From positions 1 through 6,132 of the forward strand of contig JAOUJU010000115.1 in assembly GCA_029883045.1 (NCBI GenBank): a stretch of 6,132 bases of DNA. Direction: 5' to 3'. Shown here in pieces: positions 1 to 6,071 of this stretch. This DNA comes from Rhodospirillaceae bacterium (GTDB taxonomy: Bacteria > Pseudomonadota > Alphaproteobacteria > Rhodospirillales > Magnetovibrionaceae). Both the position numbers and the translations under genes were made by a program. The notes under the pieces are model-generated. The model was not told where the DNA came from, searched no databases, and worked only from the letters and a program-made list of their open reading frames with translations. The stretch's first letter is position 1; the number at the start of each line of letters is the position of its first letter.

Positions 1-3000
1 CCCATTTATGCCTGTAAGCGTTTGTTCGTGCAGCGACGGGCGTTAAAGGGCAAAACCATAGATGATGCGTTTGGTATTGATGGCAATAAACTAGAAAAAG
101 AAATTAGCAAAAATATTGGCGCTGAACTTTCTGAACTTTCATTTGCAACTTACGTTATGGGTTTGTTGGAAGATGAAGAAACAAACGCTAGCGCAATTTT
201 ACAATCTGCCGATTATGCTTTGTGGGCAACATACACGCCTGCGGGTCGGGCGCGGCACGCAAACGATGTATTGTTTAATGAACCGCAAAAAATCGATACA
301 AAAAACTTAGTTAAAACCGACACGGTTGAAATTGCCCAAGGCGTTGATGCGCTTAATTTTGCACCGGACAGATTGCATTACCGCGATGGATTTAAACTTT
401 CTGATAATGGCTGCGACCTGACGGGCGCATTGGATGAAGCAAATTATTGTGTAATTTGCCATGACCGGGGAAAGGATTCATGTTCCAAAGGTTTATTCGA
501 TAAAAAAACCGGTGACTTTGCAAAAAACGAAATAGGAATTGATTTAACTGGTTGCCCGCTAGAAGAACGCATTTCCGAAATGCACAAAGCCAAAATGGAT
601 GGCTTTGCGGTTTCTGCTTTGGCACTTATTACGGTTGATAACCCACTTTGCGCCGGAACCGGGCACCGAATTTGTAATGATTGTATGAAATCGTGCATTT
701 ACCAGAAACAACAACCGGTAAATATACCAGAGGTCGAAACCCGCGCATTAAAAGACATATTGGGTTTGCCTTGGGGGTTTGAAATTTATTCGCTACTTAC
801 CCGGTGGAACCCCATGAACATCCGCCGCCCAGTGCCAAAACCAGATAGCGGCTATAAGGTATTGGTGGTTGGTGCCGGGCCGGCTGGTTCGGCGTTATCG
901 CATCATTTAATGAACGATGGCCATGCGGTGGCATTGGTTGACGGGGCTAAATTAGAACCAATGGACGCGGCCTTAAATGGTACCACGCCATTTGGCGAAC
1001 GGGTTGAGTTCGATCCGATTGAAAACGTCAAGGAAGTTTGTGAAAGCCTTGATGATCGTATCCTTGCTGGTTTCGGCGGGGTTGCCGAATATGGCATTAC
1101 CGTTCGTTGGGATAAAAATTTCCTCAAACTTGAACGCTTGTTATTGGAGCGGCGCGAACAGTTCCGCATGTTTGGTGGTGTGCGTTTCGGTGCACAAATT
1201 ACCAAACAACAGGCCTTTGGTATGGGGTTTGATCATATTGCCCTTTGCATGGGCGCGGGCAAACCAACCATTTTGAACATTAAAAACAATCTGGCTCCGG
1301 GTGTGCGCCAAGCGTCTGATTTTTTGATGGCATTGCAATTAACCGGGGCGGCTAAATCTGACAATATTGCTAACCTGCAATTGCGTTTGCCTGCGGTAAT
1401 TATTGGCGGTGGCTTGACCGCAATTGATACCGCAACTGAAAGTTTGGCTTATTATGTATCGCAGTGCGAAAAATTCATTCACCGCTTTGAAACAATGTCA
1501 GCGGTAATGGGTGAAGATGTAGTTCGTGCCAAATGGACGGTTGAGGATCATGAAATTGCGTCTGAATTTCTAAGCCACGGTCAAGCCATTCGGATTGAGC
1601 GCGCACGGGCCAAGGCAGAAAACCGCGAACCCGATTTAACCACTTTGTTAAATAAATGGGGTGGGGCAACCATTGCCTATCGCCGACGGATGATTGATAG
1701 CCCGAGCTACACCCTAAACCACGAAGAAATTGAAAAAGCGTTCGAACAAGGAATTCGTTTTGCCGAATTGCTGGCCCCAACCGCAATTGAAGTTGATGAA
1801 TTCGGCTGGGTTGGTTCTATCACAATGGAACGCCAACAAATAAATGAAGATGGAAAATTAAGTGCAACTGGCAAAACCGTTTCTTTGCCAGCGCGCGCAG
1901 TTTTAGTTGCCGCTGGCACCCAGCCCAATACAGTTTTATCGCGTGAAGACGAAAACTTTGCTGCTATGGATGGAAAATATTTTGCCGCCGTGGACGAGAA
2001 TGGGAATTCTGTATCGCCTGAGCGTAGTGATAAACCATCAAAGGTCGAAGTATTGGTTGAGCTTGAAACCGATGGTCGCGCGGTTAGCTTTTTTGGTGAT
2101 CTGCACCCAAGTTTTGCTGGCAACGTGGTGAAAGCCATGGCCAGCGCCAAACAAGGCTACCCCCACATAACAAAACAGTTACAAAAAACTGCGCCAACAT
2201 CAGCCAGCTTTGCTGAAATTGCCGATAATCTAAAACAGGGCCTTGTCGCTAGTGTGGTTAGCGTTAACCGCCTGACCCCAACCATTGTTGAAGTGGTGAT
2301 CAAGGCCCCGATGGCGGCCGCTGCATTTAAGCCGGGGCAATTTTTCCGTCTGCAAAATTTTGAAAGTTTATCTGATGTATGTGGTGGCACCCGTTTGGCG
2401 ATGGAAGGCCTAGCCCTAACAGGGGCCGAGGCCGATGTTGCCGCCGGAACGGTTTCATTGATTGTGTTAGAAATGGGGGGTTCTTCAAACCTCTGTGCGC
2501 ACCTGCAACCGGGAAGCCCTGTTATATTGATGGGGCCAACCGGAACCCCAACCGAAACACCGGGAGGGGAAACGGTGTTATTGGCCGGTGGTGGGCTTGG
2601 TAATGCGGTTTTATTTTCAATTGGCCAAGCGTTCCGCAGTGCCGGATCAAAGGTTTTGTATTTTGCCGCTTACAAAAAAACCACCGATCGTTACCACACC
2701 GAAAAAATTGAAGCCGCCGCAGATACAATTGTTTGGTGCTCAGATGTCGATCCCGGCTTTACGCCCACGCGCGACAGTGACCGCGCATTTATTGGCAATA
2801 TTGTTGAAGCCATGGCGGCTTATGGGCGGGGCGAATTGTTTGCCGGATCACAGCCCATAGAGCTTGCAAAGGTTGACCGCATAATAGCCATCGGTTCTGA
2901 CATGATGATGAAAGCGGTGACGGGTGCGCGCCACACCATATTAAAAGATTTCTTAAAAGCAGGCCACCAAGGCATTGGTTCGATCAATAGCCCGATGCAA

Positions 3001-3207
3001 TGCATGATGAAGGAAATCTGCGCCCAGTGTTTGCAACGCCACGTTGACCCAGATACGGGCGAGGAAAAAGTGGTGTTTTCTTGTTTCAATCAAGACCAGC
3101 CGTTGGATTTGGTTGATTTTGGTTCGTTGAGCGGACGCTTACGGCAAAATTCGGTCTCAGAAAAGCTAACCGCACGCTGGATAGAATATTGCCAAGGACT
3201 TGATTGA
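1..3207 (+). CDS. Large iron-sulfur flavoprotein: GltD-like NAD(P)H oxidoreductase fused to PyrK/FNR-like reductase (5' partial)
   Basis: The reading frame is open from the first base, so the true start lies upstream; the TTG at 22 is internal. 1068 residues are visible (numbered here from base 1). In order: a Cys-rich N-terminal part with C150-x2-C153-x7-C161, C185, then C217-x7-C225-x2-C228-x3-C232, resembling the [4Fe-4S] region of glutamate synthase small subunit relatives; an FAD-binding GAGPAG at 291-296; a second dinucleotide motif GGGLTA at 469-474; the GltD-like stretch AYRRRMIDSPSYTLNHEE from 559; and a closing FAD 'GD' at 699-700. From about residue 745 an FNR/PyrK-like half follows, with the flavin motif KPGQFF (777-782), the NAD-binding GGGLGN (863-868) and a C-terminal C1001-x5-C1007-x2-C1010-x17-C1028 cluster, probably [2Fe-2S]. 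It is probably a soluble cytoplasmic enzyme moving electrons between NAD(P)H, two flavins and Fe-S clusters. The physiological partner is unknown. I recall similar proteins of over 1100 residues annotated as pyridine nucleotide-disulfide oxidoreductase in alphaproteobacteria. The family call is firm; the reaction is not. Confidence 0.9.
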   Translation, partial: PIYACKRLFVQRRALKGKTIDDAFGIDGNKLEKEISKNIGAELSELSFATYVMGLLEDEETNASAILQSADYALWATYTPAGRARHANDVLFNEPQKIDTKNLVKTDTVEIAQGVDALNFAPDRLHYRDGFKLSDNGCDLTGALDEANYCVICHDRGKDSCSKGLFDKKTGDFAKNEIGIDLTGCPLEERISEMHKAKMDGFAVSALALITVDNPLCAGTGHRICNDCMKSCIYQKQQPVNIPEVETRALKDILGLPWGFEIYSLLTRWNPMNIRRPVPKPDSGYKVLVVGAGPAGSALSHHLMNDGHAVALVDGAKLEPMDAALNGTTPFGERVEFDPIENVKEVCESLDDRILAGFGGVAEYGITVRWDKNFLKLERLLLERREQFRMFGGVRFGAQITKQQAFGMGFDHIALCMGAGKPTILNIKNNLAPGVRQASDFLMALQLTGAAKSDNIANLQLRLPAVIIGGGLTAIDTATESLAYYVSQCEKFIHRFETMSAVMGEDVVRAKWTVEDHEIASEFLSHGQAIRIERARAKAENREPDLTTLLNKWGGATIAYRRRMIDSPSYTLNHEEIEKAFEQGIRFAELLAPTAIEVDEFGWVGSITMERQQINEDGKLSATGKTVSLPARAVLVAAGTQPNTVLSREDENFAAMDGKYFAAVDENGNSVSPERSDKPSKVEVLVELETDGRAVSFFGDLHPSFAGNVVKAMASAKQGYPHITKQLQKTAPTSASFAEIADNLKQGLVASVVSVNRLTPTIVEVVIKAPMAAAAFKPGQFFRLQNFESLSDVCGGTRLAMEGLALTGAEADVAAGTVSLIVLEMGGSSNLCAHLQPGSPVILMGPTGTPTETPGGETVLLAGGGLGNAVLFSIGQAFRSAGSKVLYFAAYKKTTDRYHTEKIEAAADTIVWCSDVDPGFTPTRDSDRAFIGNIVEAMAAYGRGELFAGSQPIELAKVDRIIAIGSDMMMKAVTGARHTILKDFLKAGHQGIGSINSPMQCMMKEICAQCLQRHVDPDTGEEKVVFSCFNQDQPLDLVDFGSLSGRLRQNSVSEKLTARWIEYCQGLD

Positions 3208-3216
3208 CCTTTATCT

Positions 3217-3226
3217 AAGCGCGCTT
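3217..3226. repeat. 10-bp perfect palindrome upstream of lysS
   Basis: AAGCGCGCTT is a perfect palindrome in the 59-bp gap between the flavoprotein gene and lysS, followed by a pyrimidine-rich tract (3229-3242). The arms have no usable loop, so it is a poor intrinsic terminator. It could be a small operator or chance. No convincing promoter was found in this gap: TATAAA at 3244-3249 has no matching -35. lysS may therefore be read from the upstream gene's transcript. Confidence 0.25.
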
Positions 3227-3266
3227 TAACTTCTTCTTTTTCATATAAACCGGAACCATAATTATT

Positions 3267-4886
3267 ATGCCTTATAGCCCGCAAAATGTTTCATCTCAAA
3301 TGCGCGAACTTGCGCGCCATTCCAATGCTTGGCCCTTTGTAGAAGCAAGGGCGCTGGAAAAACGTTTAGGCGGCGAAGGCAAAGCTAAATTACCGCAAAA
3401 AGGTTATGTGTTGTTTGAAACCGGTTATGGCCCATCCGGCCTGCCGCACATTGGAACCTTTGGCGAGGTTGCCCGCACCACCATGGTTCGCCATGCGTTT
3501 GAGGTTTTGACCGGATTACCGACCAAACTTTTTGCCTTTTCTGATGACATGGACGGCATGCGCAAAGTGCCAGACAATATTCCCAATCAGGAAATGGTTA
3601 CACAACATCTTGGCAAACCATTGACCCAGGTTCCTGATCCGTTTGGCACCCATGAAAGTTTTGGCCATCATAACAATGCGCGTTTGTGTTCGTTTCTTGA
3701 TGAATTTGGTTTTGATTACGAATTCAAATCAGCCACCGAAGAATACAAATCGGGCAGATTGGATGAAGGCCTGTTAAAAGTATTGAAACATTATGACAAG
3801 ATAAAAGAAATTATCTTGCCAACATTGGGCCCGGAACGGCGCGCGACCTATTCACCATTTTTGCCATTGTGTCCCGATACCGGGATGGTATTGCAGGTGC
3901 CGATTATAGCCCACGACGAAAGTGCCGGAACGGTTACATATGAAAATGATGCTGGCAAAAAAATCGAGGTCCCGGTAACGGGTGGCCAATGTAAACTGCA
4001 ATGGAAAGTTGACTGGTCAATGCGCTGGATGGCATTGGAAGTCGATTATGAAATGTCGGGCAAAGACCACATTGAAAATGTCCGTTTGGGCGAACGGGTT
4101 TGTCGCACCCTTGGTGGTAACCCACCGCTGACGCTTATTTATGAATTGTTTTTGGACGATGAAGGCAAAAAAATATCTAAATCAAAGGGCAATGGTTTAG
4201 CAGTCGAAGAATGGTTGCGCTATGCCACACCTGAAAGCCTCAGCCTGTTTATGTATCAAAAACCCAAAACAGCTAAACGTTTGTTTTTTGATGTCATTCC
4301 TAAAAACGTTGATGAATACCTTACGTTTCTTGGCAAATTTCCTGAACAAGAAGAAAAAGACCAGCTTAACAACCCGGTCTGGCACATCCATTCAGGTCAA
4401 CCGCCAGCAGGGGAAACGCCATTTTCATTTAACGTTTTGCTTAACCTGGCTAGCGTATGTCATTCAGAGGACAAAGCGGTGTTGTGGAATTTTATTACCC
4501 GCTACCGTCCCGACCTAACGCCTGAACAAGCGCCAATTTTGGATAAGCTGGTAACGGGTGCAATTAATTATTACCAAGATTTTGTGAAACCTAATAAAAA
4601 ATTCCGCGCACCCTCTGCACAAGAACACGCAGCATTAGAAGACCTAAAATCATCTTTGGAGAAAATGGCCGGATCAACCAGCGCCGAAGATATCCAAACC
4701 GAAGTTTACGAAGTCGGCAAACGCCATGGGTTTGATAATCTGCGTGAATGGTTCAAGGCCTGTTATGAAATATTGCTTGGCCAAGAACAAGGGCCGCGCA
4801 TGGGTTCGTTCATTGCGCTTTATGGGGTTGGTGAAACTGTAACGCTTATCACCCGGGCATTGGCAGGCGAAGACCTTTCGGCTTAA
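3267..4886 (+). CDS. lysS: Class I lysyl-tRNA synthetase (lysine--tRNA ligase)
   Basis: It charges tRNA-Lys with lysine using ATP in the cytoplasm. The 539 residues are a normal length for the class I (Rossmann-fold) enzyme found in archaea, spirochaetes and most alphaproteobacteria, unrelated to the class II LysRS of E. coli. The HIGH signature is HIGT at residues 61-64 within GYGPSGLPHIGTFGE. The KMSKS signature is KISKS at 302-306, followed by KGN. Other recognisable family stretches are FSDDMDGMRKVPDN shortly after the HIGH region and LPLCPDTGMVLQVPI in the middle. The C-terminal part is helical, ending in a GPRMGSFIALYG-type stretch as expected for the class I LysRS anticodon-binding domain. 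The ATG at 3267 gives the expected N-terminus (RELARHSNAWPFVEARAL); GGAA at 3252-3255, 11 nt upstream, is a weak ribosome site. It lies 59 bp after the flavoprotein gene on the same strand, so read-through is possible. Nothing appears broken or missing. Some annotations use lysK for this class. Confidence 0.97.
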   Translation: MPYSPQNVSSQMRELARHSNAWPFVEARALEKRLGGEGKAKLPQKGYVLFETGYGPSGLPHIGTFGEVARTTMVRHAFEVLTGLPTKLFAFSDDMDGMRKVPDNIPNQEMVTQHLGKPLTQVPDPFGTHESFGHHNNARLCSFLDEFGFDYEFKSATEEYKSGRLDEGLLKVLKHYDKIKEIILPTLGPERRATYSPFLPLCPDTGMVLQVPIIAHDESAGTVTYENDAGKKIEVPVTGGQCKLQWKVDWSMRWMALEVDYEMSGKDHIENVRLGERVCRTLGGNPPLTLIYELFLDDEGKKISKSKGNGLAVEEWLRYATPESLSLFMYQKPKTAKRLFFDVIPKNVDEYLTFLGKFPEQEEKDQLNNPVWHIHSGQPPAGETPFSFNVLLNLASVCHSEDKAVLWNFITRYRPDLTPEQAPILDKLVTGAINYYQDFVKPNKKFRAPSAQEHAALEDLKSSLEKMAGSTSAEDIQTEVYEVGKRHGFDNLREWFKACYEILLGQEQGPRMGSFIALYGVGETVTLITRALAGEDLSA

Positions 4887-4889
4887 TCG

Positions 4890-4923
4890 GCAATAAACAT
4901 TTAGCAAGATTAAAATTTATTGC
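4890..4923. terminator. Candidate bidirectional hairpin between convergent genes
   Basis: GCAATAAA (4890-4897) pairs perfectly with TTTATTGC (4916-4923). Inside it TTTA (4900-4903) pairs with TAAA (4911-4914) around a 7-nt loop, with a small CA/A internal mismatch. The hairpin lies between the lysS stop (4884-4886) and the convergent regulator, whose stop codon (4917-4919 on the plus strand) is inside the right arm. The position suits a shared terminator. The stem is AT-rich and no U-tract follows on either side, so intrinsic termination would be weak. Confidence 0.35.
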
Positions 4924-5546
4924 GCTGCCCAAACAATGCGCGATATCCACTCGACCTCGTCCAGTGGAATGGTGCGGTCTTCGTGTGCTTTGTTAAATGA
5001 TGAAAGCTCAACATTGGTTGCGGTTTTGCGTTTTAATGTTTTTGCCATTACTTCGCCTGATTTTGTTTTTACCACCACCCGGTCGCCCCGGCGCACGCCC
5101 GCTTCGGGTGAAATAATAACAATGTCGCCATCGCGTAAAACCGGGTCCATGCTATCGCCAGATATTTCCAAAGCATAAGCACGCCTATCGCCAATGCCGG
5201 GAAAATCAATTTCTTCCCAACTGCCGCCCGTGGGGTAACCGGCATCATCAAAATATCCTTCTGCCCCGGCTTGGGCAAAACCAATTAGCGGTACATGGCG
5301 TGGTGTGATTTTTTCTTTGCCTTCAACGTAAGAAAAAAATTCATCCAACCCGGCGTTGGTGGCCTCTAATATTTTGGCGATGCTTTCGGTTGACGGCCAG
5401 CGTTGCTTGCCATCTGCGGTTATGCGTTTTGATTTGTTAAAGGTCGTTGGATCAAGCCCTGCCTTTTTGGCAAGCCCCGATGCCGACAACCCATTGGCCT
5501 TGGCTAGGGTATCAACCGCATTCCATATGTTTGTATGCTTCATCAT
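4917..5546 (-). CDS. XRE-type HTH transcriptional regulator with S24 (LexA/CI-like) self-cleavage domain
   Basis: A 209-residue DNA-binding repressor-type protein. The N-terminal helix-turn-helix spans about residues 10-45 (LSASGLAKKAGLDPTTFNKS), with a WPSTESIAKILEATN stretch after it. The C-terminal half is a LexA-fold S24 peptidase: the likely cleavage bond is Ala93-Gly94 in GFAQAGAEG, the nucleophile is Ser132 in SGDSMDP, and the general base is Lys169 in VMAKTL. The Ser-Lys spacing of 37 equals that of E. coli LexA (119/156), so the catalytic set looks intact and RecA-stimulated or spontaneous self-cleavage is plausible. It is not LexA itself, because the N-terminus is XRE/Cro-type rather than the LexA winged helix. 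The start is well bounded: an in-frame stop (TAA) lies 12 nt upstream of ATG 5546, and a second ATG follows directly. No Shine-Dalgarno is visible. It is convergent with lysS and divergent from the small gene at 5706. Targets are unknown; self-control and control of the divergent pair are inferences. Such genes occur both in phage and as stable chromosomal genes in alphaproteobacteria. Confidence 0.9.
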   Translation of the reverse strand: MMKHTNIWNAVDTLAKANGLSASGLAKKAGLDPTTFNKSKRITADGKQRWPSTESIAKILEATNAGLDEFFSYVEGKEKITPRHVPLIGFAQAGAEGYFDDAGYPTGGSWEEIDFPGIGDRRAYALEISGDSMDPVLRDGDIVIISPEAGVRRGDRVVVKTKSGEVMAKTLKRKTATNVELSSFNKAHEDRTIPLDEVEWISRIVWAAQ

Positions 5547-5549
5547 GGG

Positions 5550-5560
5550 AAGATTATCTT
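5550..5560. promoter_or_regulatory. Small palindrome overlapping the regulator's -10: candidate autoregulatory operator
   Basis: AAGAT-T-ATCTT is a perfect 5-bp inverted repeat around one central base, starting 4 bp upstream of the regulator's ATG. It covers the candidate minus-strand -10 hexamer, so a bound dimer would block that promoter. The eight bases ATAATCTT recur at 5675-5682 near the plus-strand promoter, but that stretch is AT-rich and the match may be chance. Confidence 0.35.
5553..5558 (-). promoter_or_regulatory. Candidate -10 element giving a leaderless regulator mRNA
   Basis: On the minus strand GATAAT (5 of 6 matches to TATAAT) ends 6 nt before the regulator's ATG at 5546. 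A start 7 nt after the hexamer would fall on the A of the ATG, giving an mRNA without a leader. This fits the absence of any Shine-Dalgarno before the gene. No good -35 is found (GTGCAA at a 17-bp spacing is weak), so an activator or an extended contact may be needed. An overlapping alternative -10, TATAAG (5558-5563), would leave only about 5 nt of leader. Confidence 0.4.
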
Positions 5561-5610
5561 ATATGTCCCTCAAAATTGCACCAGTAGATTCTGATTCTAT
5601 TTTTTAGCTA

Positions 5611-5636
5611 ACTATTCCTTGACTGATGATAATAGT
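5611..5636. repeat. Dyad ACTATT-N14-AATAGT in the divergent control region
   Basis: ACTATT (5611-5616) and AATAGT (5631-5636) are exact reverse complements separated by 14 bp, near the middle of the 159-bp region between the two divergent genes. A second shorter dyad, TCCTA (5636-5640) with TAGGA (5654-5658), begins where the first ends and spans the plus-strand -35. A tandem GATTCT pair lies nearby at 5587-5598. These could be half-sites for the adjacent HTH regulator; short arms in AT-rich DNA also arise by chance. Confidence 0.3.
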
Positions 5637-5646
5637 CCTATGTAAA

Positions 5647-5673
5647 TTGTCACTAGGAAAATAATCATATAAT
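5647..5673 (+). promoter_or_regulatory. Candidate sigma-70 promoter for the 5706 gene
   Basis: TTGTCA (5647-5652, 5 of 6 to TTGACA) is followed by an exact TATAAT (5668-5673) at a short 15-bp spacing. An overlapping AATAAT at 5671-5676 gives 18 bp. Transcription would begin near 5680, leaving a short leader that includes the ribosome site at 5691. A second, weaker pair lies upstream: TTGACT (5619-5624) with TAAATT (5643-5648) at 18 bp. Confidence 0.5.
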
Positions 5674-5690
5674 AATAATCTTAATAATTC

Positions 5691-5696
5691 AGGGAG
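5691..5696 (+). promoter_or_regulatory. Ribosome binding site for the 5706 gene
   Basis: AGGGAG lies 9 nt before the ATG at 5706, a good Shine-Dalgarno at normal spacing. It fixes the start of the small gene and contrasts with the divergent regulator, which has none. Confidence 0.7.
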
Positions 5697-5705
5697 TTAT
5701 AGCCA

Positions 5706-6071
5706 ATGCCAAGAATTCGCAAGGGCCCACCGACCCAGTCGGTAGTGCCAGAGGTTCCATTTCATAGCGCAATTGAGGCATGGTTTTGGTATATCCGCGC
5801 AGAACGCCTGCGTTTTAATGGGGCAAAATTGGGTGGATCCACCCCGGTTATGGCTCGCCCGTGCGAACCAGACGATATCAACCGTGCAGTAATGGCGCTG
5901 TATCGCAATAAAACCCTAAAGCGCGAACACCTTAAAATTCTGGCTAGCTTTGGCTGGGCTGAACGTGTGCCCGATGCGCGTGTTGGGGCCGAAGCCCGGG
6001 CCGCTGCCTTGTGGGATGAAGCGCTTGCCCGGTTGGGGGTAGAGCTAAAAATAAAAGGCATAATCGAATGA
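5706..6071 (+). CDS. Conserved-looking 121-residue protein of unknown function
   Basis: I recognise no named domain or function. The 121-residue protein has a basic, proline-containing N-terminus (MPRIRKGPP), an aromatic helix-like stretch EAWFWYIRAERLRFNG (24-39), a RPCEPDDINRAVMALYR block (51-67), a charged helical segment LKREHLKILASFGW (71-84) and a final alanine-rich helix with WDEALARLG (103-111). No signal peptide or membrane segment is seen, so it is probably cytoplasmic. The pattern, notably RPCEP followed by a Leu/Arg-rich helix and a C-terminal WDEAL-like helix ending in KGI, resembles small conserved alphaproteobacterial proteins I have seen without a function; this is recall, not a search. 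The start is supported by AGGGAG 9 nt upstream and a promoter candidate about 50 bp upstream. It is divergent from the S24 regulator and its stop overlaps the next gene's ATG (ATGA), which indicates one transcript and coupled translation. The real-gene call is firm; the role is unknown. Confidence 0.85.
   Translation: MPRIRKGPPTQSVVPEVPFHSAIEAWFWYIRAERLRFNGAKLGGSTPVMARPCEPDDINRAVMALYRNKTLKREHLKILASFGWAERVPDARVGAEARAAALWDEALARLGVELKIKGIIE

Noticed and set aside
22..24. TTG as the start of the large flavoprotein
   Set aside because: The frame is open upstream to base 1 (PIYACKR...) and this stretch looks like the family interior, so the start lies outside the window.
1707..2150. 147-codon open frame on the minus strand inside the flavoprotein gene
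   Set aside because: It lies wholly antisense to a strongly supported protein, has Ser/Thr-rich composition typical of a reverse-frame shadow, no ribosome site worth noting and no recognisable motif.
3208..3266. Promoter or intrinsic terminator between the flavoprotein gene and lysS
   Set aside because: TATAAA at 3244-3249 lacks a matching -35, and the palindrome at 3217-3226 has no workable loop; neither can be called.
5547..5705. SOS (LexA) box in the divergent region
   Set aside because: No GTTC or GAAC half-site of the alphaproteobacterial GTTC-N7-GTTC type and no CTGT...ACAG element is present.
5762..6061. 99-codon minus-strand open frame opposite the 121-residue gene
   Set aside because: It is an Arg/Ser/Ala-rich shadow. 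The plus-strand frame has the SD, promoter and downstream coupling.
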